A stretch of 7,819 nt of DNA. It comes from a bacterium. GTDB taxonomy: Bacteria > Planctomycetota > J058 > JAJDCP01. This document shows positions 1 to 6,752 of the stretch, piece after piece. The notes below the pieces were generated by a model, which was not told where the DNA came from, ran no database searches, and saw nothing but the letters and a program-made list of their open reading frames with translations. The position numbers and the translations under genes are program-made. The first letter of the stretch is position 1. Every line of letters begins with the position of its first letter. The DNA lies in NCBI GenBank assembly GCA_030428695.1, contig JAUIEM010000432.1:1-7819 (forward strand). The letters are read 5' to 3'.

Positions 1-1
1 C

Positions 2-238
2 GTGCTCGGCGACGCGGTCAACGTCGCCGCCCGCCTCGAGAAGCAGGCGACCCCCGACGGCATCGCGATCGGCGAGGACACCGCCGCCGAGGTCGAGGGG
101 CTGTTCGACCTCGAGGATCTCGGGCCGAAGTCCCTCAAGGGCATGGGCAAGGAGCTGCGGGTCTACGCCGTCCATCACCTGCGCCCCGCCGCGGGGGCCG
201 CCGGCGAGCCGACCCCGGGCGAGGCCTCTCCCGCTTGA
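2..238 (+). CDS. Class III adenylate/guanylate cyclase, C-terminal end (partial)
   Basis: This is the last 78 residues of a class III nucleotide cyclase catalytic domain, which makes cAMP or cGMP from ATP or GTP. The visible stretch opens with the conserved GDAVNVAARLE segment. In this family the Asn and the Arg four residues later (N-x-x-x-R) stabilise the transition state. It is followed by the usual closing strands (LGPKSLKGMGKELRVYAV), in which cyclases end on a KG...V.VY pattern. The last ~20 residues are a Pro/Gly/Ala-rich tail with no domain. The frame is open at the left edge, so the first codon here (GTG, Val) is internal and not a start. The metal-binding aspartates, substrate-specifying residues and any N-terminal sensor lie outside the window, so ATP versus GTP preference cannot be told. 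The next gene is about 190 bases downstream on the same strand; a joint transcript is possible but not shown. Confidence 0.9.
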   Translation: MLGDAVNVAARLEKQATPDGIAIGEDTAAEVEGLFDLEDLGPKSLKGMGKELRVYAVHHLRPAAGAAGEPTPGEASPA

Positions 239-422
239 CCGGCGAGATCATGCCATCGTGGCGCCGGCCGGCCAGAGTGTCGCAGCCTCCGCCAGACTGC
301 ATGCCGTTTTTGGAGGAAGTCCCGAGCATCCGTCGGCCGGATGGCTCTCTGGAGCCCTTCACCGCTTGGGAACGTCGTTTGCTGTCGTCCCGCTGCGCCG
401 CGAGCGCGGCGTCCGCAGAAAC

Positions 423-427
423 GGAGG
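423..427 (+). promoter_or_regulatory. Shine-Dalgarno deciding the start of the LeuA-domain gene
   Basis: GGAGG lies directly before two tandem ATG codons at 429 and 432. Spacing is 1 base to the first and 4 to the second, so 432 is preferred. The same frame stays open back to 258, but codons 258-428 often end in A or T, unlike those downstream, so that extension is probably untranslated leader. Confidence 0.6.
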
Positions 428-431
428 AATG

Positions 432-1025
432 ATGGGAGTCGAACAGATCCGGGCCAAGATCCGGGAGATCCTCGGCGAGAAGTACCTGCACCTGAACGTC
501 GCGCGCTTCGAGTACACCGAAGACCTCGTCTCCGCCGAGAACCACGTCCGCTGCGACCTCACCGCGAAAGGCGACGAGAGCAAGACGATCGTCGGCGCGG
601 GGGTCGGCCTGCTCGACGCGCTGTTCAACGCGGTCAAGGACCGGCTCGCCAAGGCCTACCCGAGCCTGACCTCGCTGCAGATCGTCGCCTTCTCGGTCGA
701 CGGCAAGATGGACACGGGCCGCAAAGAGTCGAACGCCGACGCCCTCGCCCACGCGACGCTCGAGATCAAGAACTCCGAGGGCCGGGTGATGGTCTTCGCG
801 GCCGAGAACCGCAGCGTCGCCGCGGCGACCGTCCAGGTCACCCTGAGCGCGTGCGAGTTCTTCGTCAACAGCGAGCGGGCCTTCAAGCGCGTCTACGCCC
901 TGCTGAAGGACGCGAAGGAGCGGCGCCGCAGCGACCTCGAGGAGACCTACGTCGCGCAGCTCGCCGAGCTGGTCAAGAACACCTCCTACAGCGAGGTGAT
1001 CGAGCAGCTCAAGAAGGAGCTGTAG
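432..1025 (+). CDS. Stand-alone LeuA-type allosteric (alpha-isopropylmalate synthase regulatory) domain protein
   Basis: A 197-residue soluble protein resembling the C-terminal regulatory (LeuA dimer) domain of alpha-isopropylmalate and citramalate synthases, which binds the end-product amino acid. Visible family features, with residues counted from ATG 432: a strand pair near 32-56, a glycine-rich turn into a helix (GAGVGLLDALFNAV, about 55-68), then SLQIVAFSVDG (81-91), a long strand ALAHATLEI (104-112), and a closing segment through FFVNSERAFKRV (143-154). In LeuA the equivalent parts are the GxGPVDA helix and the end helix of the allosteric site. Residues 157-197 are a charged helical tail. 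The TIM-barrel catalytic domain is absent and not encoded nearby, so this is not an enzyme in the leucine pathway as it stands. It may be an amino-acid sensor or an oligomerising partner; that is inference. The start follows the GGAGG at 423. Its 3' end overlaps the opposite-strand membrane gene by 17 bases. Confidence 0.75.
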   Translation: MGVEQIRAKIREILGEKYLHLNVARFEYTEDLVSAENHVRCDLTAKGDESKTIVGAGVGLLDALFNAVKDRLAKAYPSLTSLQIVAFSVDGKMDTGRKESNADALAHATLEIKNSEGRVMVFAAENRSVAAATVQVTLSACEFFVNSERAFKRVYALLKDAKERRRSDLEETYVAQLAELVKNTSYSEVIEQLKKEL

Positions 1026-2121
1026 CGCCTGCGCCATCCTCGTCGAGCGGGGCCCGCTCGACACGGCGCGCGACCTCGGCGAGCAGCTCGGCCTCGAAGT
1101 AGAGCGCGCCCGCTGGCGCGGCGAAGGCCAGGGCGCACAGCACCGCGACGATGCCGACGGCGACGAAGGCGCCCCCGGCCAGCTTCCCCGCGGAGGCGCC
1201 GATCTCCCAGAGGGCGGGCGGCAGCCACCAGCACGAGCCGAGCAGCAGGGCCGATGCCGCCACGCGGGCCCGGGTGCGCAGGCCGGGGACCAGGTCGCCC
1301 GGCCCCTCGGCCAGGCTGTCGCGCTGTCGTTGGATCAGGCGCTCGAGCACCCGATCGCCCCGGGCCAGCGTGGCGGCGGCGGCGAGCAGTCCCAGCGCCT
1401 CGAGCAGGCCCAGCCCGGCGCCGCTCACCCGGACGAGCAGCTCGACGCCGACGCTGGTCTCGAGGGCGTCCCCCCAACCCCACAGGGCGACCCCCGCGGA
1501 CGGCACGGCGGCGAGCACGAAGAGCGCGATCGCGAGCCGACCGAGGAGGATCTCGCCGCGCGCCGGCGGCTCGATCGGCGGCACTCCCCAGCTCTCGCCG
1601 AGCCGGCCCAGCTGCGGGACGCGCCGCGCGCACAGGCAGGTCACCGCGAGCACGAGCAGGAGGAGCCAGCTCCCCGGCAGCCGCCCGGCCTCGGCCAGGG
1701 ACCGCAGACCGGGGGCCGGCGTCCGCAGCACCCAGAGCGCGACCAGCGCGACCAGCGCGAAGCCGGCCCCGGCGTAGGCCGCCTGGACGGACGCCCGCAG
1801 CCGCTTCCAGCCGCGCCAGGCGTCCGGGCCGTGGAGCTCGCGTTCGTCGACCGCGACGATGATGCGCAGCAGCTCGAGCTCCCGCTTGGCGACCAGGGCG
1901 AGGCGCGACGCCGCCCACAGGGCGACCGGGAAGGGGGCGGTGAGGAGCACCAGGTGCAAGCCGCGGGCGTCGGGCATCAGCACCCACGGCACCAGCGCCG
2001 CGAGCCAGGGGATGCCGCACAGCACCGCCCCGATCAGGGTCAACGCTGCGAAGGCGTCGATCAGCGGACCGGAGCGTGCGCCCGGGCCGTCCGGAAGATG
2101 GGGTTCGCGCTCGGTCTCCAT
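1009..2121 (-). CDS. Polytopic membrane protein of unknown function
   Basis: A 370-residue inner-membrane protein that I cannot assign to a family. Hydrophobic segments lie near residues 23-49, 55-77, 112-132, 151-165, 192-214, 228-251, 285-300 and 314-340, giving about eight helices. Two basic or charged loops look cytoplasmic: about 78-110 (AKRELELLR ... RGWKRLR) and 253-285 (RGDRVLERLIQRQRDSL). No transporter signature, catalytic motif, signal peptidase site or heme ligand pattern is evident. The ATG at 2121 is chosen because GGAGGGAGG sits directly before it and because upstream codons in the same frame lose the G/C-ending preference; an open extension to 2337 is therefore rejected. It is monocistronic as far as visible. 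Its stop lies inside the last codons of the convergent LeuA-domain gene, so transcripts overlap at their ends. The length, the Leu/Ala-rich helices and steady codon use support a real gene. Confidence 0.75.
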   Translation of the reverse strand: METEREPHLPDGPGARSGPLIDAFAALTLIGAVLCGIPWLAALVPWVLMPDARGLHLVLLTAPFPVALWAASRLALVAKRELELLRIIVAVDERELHGPDAWRGWKRLRASVQAAYAGAGFALVALVALWVLRTPAPGLRSLAEAGRLPGSWLLLLVLAVTCLCARRVPQLGRLGESWGVPPIEPPARGEILLGRLAIALFVLAAVPSAGVALWGWGDALETSVGVELLVRVSGAGLGLLEALGLLAAAATLARGDRVLERLIQRQRDSLAEGPGDLVPGLRTRARVAASALLLGSCWWLPPALWEIGASAGKLAGGAFVAVGIVAVLCALAFAAPAGALYFEAELLAEVARRVERAPLDEDGAGATAPS

Positions 2122-2130
2122 CCTCCCTCC
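2122..2130 (-). promoter_or_regulatory. Double Shine-Dalgarno repeat before the membrane-protein gene
   Basis: Read on the minus strand the nine bases before ATG 2121 are GGAGGGAGG, two overlapping purine-rich cores. The distal GGAGG is 4 bases from the ATG and the proximal one abuts it. This supports ATG 2121 over upstream starts in the same frame. Confidence 0.5.
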
Positions 2131-2405
2131 GTCGTCCAGTATGGCGGTTTGCACGGCCGACGCCAGCGGAGCCGAGCGCGATGGGAGCGCGGCACCGGCT
2201 TGCCAGACCGGAACGACGATGGCAGACTTCCTGCGTCGACTGTCGCGAGGGGAAGAGGGGATGACCGACGCGCCACGCCCGCGAAGAGCGAAGAGAGGCC
2301 CGAGCCGTGCGCCGCGGGCCCGCAAGAAGGGCAGCATCGCGATGCGCCACGCGCAGACGGGGGCGGCGAGCGCTAAAGGTCCCCTGCTCGCGACCGCGAT
2401 CCTGA
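2131..2405. other. Intergenic region, no gene seen
   Basis: About 275 bases between the minus-strand membrane gene and the palindromic repeat. Frames across it on both strands lack the G/C-ending codon bias of the neighbouring genes. The only frames through it are extensions or shadows of neighbouring genes. It should contain the promoter of the minus-strand membrane gene, but no -35/-10 pair stands out well enough to call. Confidence 0.5.
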
Positions 2406-2583
2406 CCCGTTTGATTCACCGGGATTCCTGCTGCGGACCCGGATGCCGCAGATCTCGGGCACTTCGAGCCTTCTGCGCTGCTCACCTATGGCGCTGCATG
2501 GGCTCCGCTGCTCGAAGACTCGAAGCGCCCGATCTCAAGCGGCCTCCGGGTCCTCGCGACGAAATCCCGGTGAATCAACCGGG
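2406..2583. repeat. Long imperfect palindrome (about 178 bp, potential hairpin or MITE/REP-like element)
   Basis: Two arms are inverted copies of one another around a ~40-base centre (2474-2513). Outermost block: 2406-2426 pairs with 2563-2583 at 20 of 21 positions, including the perfect 16-mer TTGATTCACCGGGATT (2411-2426) against AATCCCGGTGAATCAA (2563-2578). Middle block: 2435-2449 (GGACCCGGATGCCGC) pairs with 2539-2553 at 14 of 15. Inner block: 2456-2473 (CGGGCACTTCGAGCCTTC) pairs with 2514-2531 at 16 of 18. Small bulges separate the blocks. Similarity stops abruptly outside 2406 and 2583, which gives sharp element ends. No transposase or target duplication is visible. A MITE, a REP/BIME-type intergenic repeat, or a structured RNA would all fit; a folded transcript would be one long hairpin. 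Identification as a dispersed element is inference because only one copy is in the window. Confidence 0.8.
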
Positions 2584-2931
2584 CTGACCTCGATCGGCGC
2601 TGCCCTGGCCGTGTACATCTTCCCGCGGCAGGGCGGGATGTCGGGCGACGCCTACTTCCTGCTCCAGATCGTCCTCGCGGCCGAGCTCGGCTACGCGGGG
2701 GTGTTCTGGGCGCTGTACGCCTGGGCCCGCGCCCAACCGGACCGCGGCCACGTCCCGGCGCTGGTCGGGCTGATCCTGTACGCGCCGGCGGTGGTGCTCC
2801 GCCTCGTCGTCAACCCGATGATGGTGCTCTCTCTCGGTACCGCGATCTCCGCCGCGATCCTGCTCGCGCTGCTCAGCGCCGTGCGCGCCGGCTACCGCTA
2901 CCAGCGGCTCAAGGCCGCGGAGCAGGAGTGA
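2443..2931 (+). CDS. Small membrane protein, apparently 5'-truncated at the palindromic repeat
   Basis: The frame runs from ATG 2443 for 162 residues, but its first ~47 residues are encoded inside the palindrome and look like non-protein sequence (Ser/Arg-rich, no codon bias). Coding-like sequence with almost all codons ending in G or C starts at about 2586, right after the repeat, with SIGAALAVYIFPRQGG. Three hydrophobic segments follow, roughly at LLQIVLAAELGYAGVFWALY, LVGLILYAPAVVLRLVV and MMVLSLGTAISAAILLALL, then a basic end (RAGYRYQRLKAAEQE), which suggests a cytoplasmic C-terminus. Possible internal starts are GTG 2611 (106 residues) and ATG 2638 (97 residues); neither has a strong Shine-Dalgarno. 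No family was recognised. Because coding-type sequence extends upstream of both internal starts up to the repeat edge, I infer that the original 5' end was lost or displaced. The current product is either a truncated remnant or a protein with a new N-terminus supplied by the repeat. Confidence 0.55.
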   Translation: MPQISGTSSLLRCSPMALHGLRCSKTRSARSQAASGSSRRNPGESTGLTSIGAALAVYIFPRQGGMSGDAYFLLQIVLAAELGYAGVFWALYAWARAQPDRGHVPALVGLILYAPAVVLRLVVNPMMVLSLGTAISAAILLALLSAVRAGYRYQRLKAAEQE

Positions 2932-2951
2932 CGCCTGCCCCTCTGTAAACA

Positions 2952-2969
2952 CCGGGCCTTCGCGGCCGG
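2952..2969. terminator. Possible weak hairpin after the small membrane-protein gene
   Basis: CCGGGCC-TTCG-CGGCCGG forms a short GC-rich stem with one bulged G and a small TTCG-containing loop, 20 bases after the stop at 2931. There is no T-tract on either side, so it does not qualify as a standard intrinsic terminator and may be chance in GC-rich DNA. Confidence 0.25.
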
Positions 2970-3019
2970 GGCGTCGCTCGCCGCCGCGGGAGGCCGCCTC
3001 AGTCCCCACGCGCAGCTCG

Positions 3020-3424
3020 ATGCTCGGCGCGAGCGCCCGCCAGCGCTCGACGGTCTGCGCGAGATGCGCACGATCGATCGGCGCATGCCGGACTTCCTCG
3101 GTTCCGCGCCGACAATCGCGCTGCTACGAGGATGGGCGCGGGAACAAGTACGCCGATGCGGAGGGTCGGTACCGGATCCTCGCCGGCTTCCACACCCACC
3201 CGACCAACGACAGCCCCCACGGCGACGCGAGCGAGCACGACAAGCGCGAAAGCGTCCGCACCGGCATCCCGGAGTACATCGTCGACGAGACCGGCGTGCA
3301 CCGCTTCGATCCGGACGGTACCGACAACCCTCGCAACGAGGAGGATGCCAAGGCGACCCGGCGCAGGAACGGCGCCGCGCGCAAGGCGCAGGCCAGCAAG
3401 CGCGAAGAGCTCAAGCGGGAGTAG
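3020..3424 (+). CDS. DUF4329/JAB-like domain protein, probable N-terminally truncated remnant
   Basis: The informative part starts at about 3123 (YEDGRGNKYADAEGRYRILAG) and leads into FHTHP at 3188-3202, followed by DASEHDKRES and GIPEYIVDETGVHRFDPDG. An H-x-H-P strand end, a downstream S-x-x-D and a GIPxYI...GV.RFDP strand pair are typical of DUF4329 domains at the C-termini of Rhs and other polymorphic-toxin proteins. They also recall JAB/MPN metallopeptidases, in which the two His and the Asp bind zinc. Here ten residues separate the second His from the Ser, more than the seven of classical JAMM motifs, and no upstream catalytic Glu is seen. The end is a Lys/Arg/Glu-rich tail. Codons 3020-3122 lack the local G/C-ending bias and look non-coding, and there is no in-frame Met after 3020, so the real N-terminus is probably missing. 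No Rhs repeats or immunity gene are visible. Function is unproven. Confidence 0.5.
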   Translation: MLGASARQRSTVCARCARSIGACRTSSVPRRQSRCYEDGRGNKYADAEGRYRILAGFHTHPTNDSPHGDASEHDKRESVRTGIPEYIVDETGVHRFDPDGTDNPRNEEDAKATRRRNGAARKAQASKREELKRE

Positions 3425-3544
3425 GGCCGCTTCCCATCGCGTTCGGATTGCAGCGAGCCGACCCAGCGACGGCTGCCCGGCCCCGCCCCTGACGGACGCC
3501 TCTCAGAGCCCGGCACGCCGCCGAAGTCGCCGTCGACCCGGCTC

Positions 3545-6500
3545 CTACGCCCGCCGGATCACCCGTGACAGGTCGACGACGTGCAGCCCGGCATCCTCGC
3601 GCTCGGCCTGGCCCGGCGCCGGGAACTCGGCGGCCGCCAGGTAGTCGCGCGGGCGGCAGGTCAGGATGATGGTCTGGATCTTCTCGACGCGCTCGTGGAG
3701 CAGGACCCGGAACCAGCCCGCGCGCTCGAGGTCGGTCTGGACCAGCTGGTCGTCGAGCACCAGGAAGCTGTTCAGGGCCTGGGCGACGGTCACCCGCAAC
3801 AGCGTGGCGAGCTGCTCCTTGGTCCCCAGGGACAGGGTGGCGACGGCGCGCTGGCTGCCGCCGACGTCGAGGCCGGCGCTGAGCAGGTTCGCGTCGAGGG
3901 CGAAGCTGCCGTAGCGCCCGTCGGTCAGCTGGGAGAACAGCGAGCCGGTCGGCGCCGCGAGCACCTCGCCGAGGTGACGCCCCTCCTGGCTCTCCGCCTC
4001 GCGCAGGGTGTCCGCGAGCAGCTGCCAGGCCTCGTAGTCGACCTCGACGGCGCGCTCCTCCTGCTCGGCGAGCTCGAGCTCTTCCGCCGCCTCCTCCGCC
4101 TTCTGGTGGGCGACCGCCCCGCCGACGGTCTCGAGGGCGCCGCGGGCGCGCAGCACCTCGGCGCGCAGGTGCTCGGCCGCCTTCTCCGCCGCGGCGACCT
4201 CCCGCCGGCTCTGCTCGAGGTCCTCGGGCCGGACGTCCTCTCCCGCGGGCAGCGCCGCGAGCGCCTCCTCGGCGGCGCGCAGCGCGGCTTCGGCGGCCGG
4301 GATGTCGACCGCGGCCGCCTGCTCGCGCATCAGGCTGAGCTGCCCCTCGCGCCCGTGCAGGCGCCGCTCGGCCTCGCGCCGCCGCTCGTCGCAGGCGGCG
4401 AGCGCCGCGCGCGCCTCGTCGGCCGCGGCGGTCGCCGTCCGCAGGGCGCCCTCGGCGGCGGCGAGGGCGGCGGCCTCGGCGCGTTCTTCGCGGGCGTTCT
4501 CGGCCTCCTGGGCCCGTTGGCTGGCGAGCAGCGCGGAGTGCTCGGCGCGGTGGGCGAGCAGGGCCGCGCGCCAGCCTCCCTCGGGGGCGGCGGGACCGGC
4601 CGCGAGCTGCTCGAGGGCGGCCTGCAGGCGGGCCCGGGCGGTCAGCTCCTGACGCTCTTCGCGATCGATCGCGGCGAGCTTCTTCTCGGCCTTGCTCCTG
4701 CCCCCCTCGCAGCGTCGGCGCGCCTTCTCGAAGGGCGGGCTGCCCGGCGCTCCCCAGGCTTCGCGCAGGGCGTCGAGCTCCGCTGCCGCCGCCGGCGTCT
4801 CCGGCGCCCCGCGGGCCAGGCTCTCGCGCAACGCCGGCAGCTGCTCGGCCTGGGAGGCGTGCACCGCGGCCCGGGCCTCGAGGGCATCGGCCTCGGTGCG
4901 CAGGGTCTGCGCCTTGTCGAGGGCGACGGCGCGCTGCTCGACGCTGCGCTGCAGGGCCGCGAGGTCGCGCAGCCCGCAGGCCTCGAGGCGCGGCTGCACC
5001 TCCTCGCTCCAGCGGGCGCGCAGGGTCTTCAGCCGGGCCCGCTCCTCGGGCTCGCCGGCGTGCACGGTCAGGCTGCCGAGCTCAGCGAGCTCGAGGCGCA
5101 GGGAGCGGTGGGCGTCGAAGTCGAGGCTGCGCTCGTCCGGCACGACCACCGTCACCCCGTCGACCTTCGCCCGCACCGCGCAGTCGCGCTCGAGCTCGAG
5201 GTGCAGGCTCAGGCCGCCGCCGAGCCGCGCCTCGCACAGCTCGAGCTCGCGGGCGAGGCGGCGCAGGCCGGCGAGCTCCTGCGCGCTCGGCAGGGGAATG
5301 TCGGGCGCGGCGGAGAGCTCGTCCGCCTGCTCGCGCAGGGCCCCCGCCCGCTCGCGCAGGGCGGCCGCCTCCGCCTCGGCCCGCTCGGCGGCGGCGACCC
5401 GCGCGGCCAGGGCCTCGCGCTCCGCGCGCCGGACCAGCTGGGCGGCCTGCGCGAGCTCCCGCGTCGCGCGCTCGACCGCGGCCTGGGCCTCGGCGCGACG
5501 GCTGGCGCGCTGCGCCGCCGCCTGCTCGAGCGCCGCGGCTTCCCGCTGCAGCTCCTCGCCCCGCACCTCCCGCGCCACACCGGCTTCGGCGGCCGCGACC
5601 TGCGCGGCCTGGCGGACGACCGCGTCGGCCCGGCGGGTCGCCTCGTGCTCCCGTTCGCGCTGGCGCAGGGCGCGCCGCCGGGCGGCCTCGTCGCCGCGCA
5701 GGGCCTCGACGGCGGCGGTCGCTTCGCGCAGCGCTTCGGCGCCCGCCTCGTCGCGGGCGACGAGCGCCTCCCGCTGCTCCGCGCTGCGCGCGAGGGCCGC
5801 GCGCTCGGCCTCGACCTCGGCGGCGGCGGCCTCGGCCTCGGCGACGATCTTCCGCCGCCGGGCGAGCTCGGCCGCCGCCGCCGCGCGTTTCTCCTCCGCC
5901 GCCCGGCGCGCCGCCTGGCCGACCTCGAGCTGCTCCCGCCGGGCGCGCTCGGCCCGCCGCTTCCGCAGGACCCGCTCGGCGTCCTCGAGCTTCGCCCCGA
6001 GCTCGGCGAGGCGCAGGCGCACCTCGTCGCTCTCGCGCACCTTCTCGCGCCGCTCGCGCAGGGTCGCCTTGGCCTCGTTGACCTTCGCCGAGACCTGGGC
6101 GAAGGGCGAGTGGCGGTGCTTCCGCTTGCGCCCGTCCTTGCGGAAGGCGGCGGCGACGTGGCGCTCGGCCTCGTCGAGCACGCGCTTGAACACCGGGTCC
6201 TGGGCGAAGGCCTGCAGGGCCTCGGTCAGGCGCGCGCGGCCGGACTCGTCGCGGTCTTCCTCGAGGGTCTGCTCGAGGATGCCGGCGACGTCGGACTGCT
6301 CGCCGAGGATCACGGTGCTGAGGAAGCTGGTCGGCAGGCCCTTCTGTCCGCCCTTGCCGCCGGGGCCCTTGATGCCCCAGCTCAGCATCCGCCGCAGGCG
6401 TCCGTCCACGTCGCGGCCCTTGGCCTCCTCGCCCCACACGTTGCCGTCCAACGAGCTCTCGAGGTACGACTCCCCGCGGCTGCCCCAGCGCTTGCGCACC

Positions 6501-6748
6501 CGCCACAGGCGCCGGTCGGCAGTCGAGAAGCGCAGGGTGACGGTCGGCTTCTCGTCCCCGCCCCAGGGCACGAAGTCCTCGCGGGCCTTGCTGGTGTGCG
6601 GCAGGAGCAGCACCGCGCGCAGGGAGTGGGCGAGGGTCGACTTGCCGAGGTCGTTCGGCCCGAACAGCACGTTGAGCCCGGGGCCGAAATCGACGTGGGC
6701 CTCGCGCACGCAGCCGAAGCTCTCGACATCGAGGTGGTGCAGTCGCAT
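3545..6748 (-). CDS. SMC/SbcC/YhaN-like coiled-coil ATPase
   Basis: A 1067-residue ABC-type ATPase of the SMC/Rad50/SbcC/YhaN superfamily, probably acting on DNA with a nuclease-like partner. The N-terminal half of the ATP head has the MRLHHLDVESFG opening, Walker A GPNDLGKST (residues 30-38) and a Q-loop LGEQ (148-151). Two long Ala/Glu/Arg-rich coiled-coil arms (about 218-480 and 568-900) flank a beta-rich insert (about 510-568, with VDGVTVVV and GSLTVHAG). No CxxC zinc hook is present at the tip. The C-terminal half has the ABC signature LSLGTKEQ (972-979), Walker B FLVLDDQ (995-1001) and LTCRPRDYL (1029-1037). The adjacent Asp pair in Walker B matches YhaN-like proteins rather than the Asp-Glu of SbcC. 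The position after TC, normally the switch His, is Arg here. ATG 6748 is chosen for the GGGAGG 8 bases before it. It lies 4 bases after the stop of the upstream minus-strand frame, so the two are probably co-transcribed. Confidence 0.88.
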   Translation of the reverse strand: MRLHHLDVESFGCVREAHVDFGPGLNVLFGPNDLGKSTLAHSLRAVLLLPHTSKAREDFVPWGGDEKPTVTLRFSTADRRLWRVRKRWGSRGESYLESSLDGNVWGEEAKGRDVDGRLRRMLSWGIKGPGGKGGQKGLPTSFLSTVILGEQSDVAGILEQTLEEDRDESGRARLTEALQAFAQDPVFKRVLDEAERHVAAAFRKDGRKRKHRHSPFAQVSAKVNEAKATLRERREKVRESDEVRLRLAELGAKLEDAERVLRKRRAERARREQLEVGQAARRAAEEKRAAAAAELARRRKIVAEAEAAAAEVEAERAALARSAEQREALVARDEAGAEALREATAAVEALRGDEAARRRALRQREREHEATRRADAVVRQAAQVAAAEAGVAREVRGEELQREAAALEQAAAQRASRRAEAQAAVERATRELAQAAQLVRRAEREALAARVAAAERAEAEAAALRERAGALREQADELSAAPDIPLPSAQELAGLRRLARELELCEARLGGGLSLHLELERDCAVRAKVDGVTVVVPDERSLDFDAHRSLRLELAELGSLTVHAGEPEERARLKTLRARWSEEVQPRLEACGLRDLAALQRSVEQRAVALDKAQTLRTEADALEARAAVHASQAEQLPALRESLARGAPETPAAAAELDALREAWGAPGSPPFEKARRRCEGGRSKAEKKLAAIDREERQELTARARLQAALEQLAAGPAAPEGGWRAALLAHRAEHSALLASQRAQEAENAREERAEAAALAAAEGALRTATAAADEARAALAACDERRREAERRLHGREGQLSLMREQAAAVDIPAAEAALRAAEEALAALPAGEDVRPEDLEQSRREVAAAEKAAEHLRAEVLRARGALETVGGAVAHQKAEEAAEELELAEQEERAVEVDYEAWQLLADTLREAESQEGRHLGEVLAAPTGSLFSQLTDGRYGSFALDANLLSAGLDVGGSQRAVATLSLGTKEQLATLLRVTVAQALNSFLVLDDQLVQTDLERAGWFRVLLHERVEKIQTIILTCRPRDYLAAAEFPAPGQAEREDAGLHVVDLSRVIRRA

Positions 6749-6752
6749 CGGC

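Noticed and set aside
258..431. N-terminal extension of the LeuA-domain protein from ATG 258
   Set aside because: Codons here often end in A or T, unlike the rest of the gene, and the GGAGG at 423 points to ATG 432.
986..2485. A 499-residue minus-strand frame overlapping the membrane-protein gene
   Set aside because: Arg/Gly/Ala-rich composition without helices or motifs; the alternative minus-strand frame gives clean transmembrane segments and a good ribosome site.
2563..2583. Peptide IPVNQ appearing on both strands at the repeat ends
   Set aside because: It is explained by the inverted repeat itself being read in two directions, not by a conserved protein motif.
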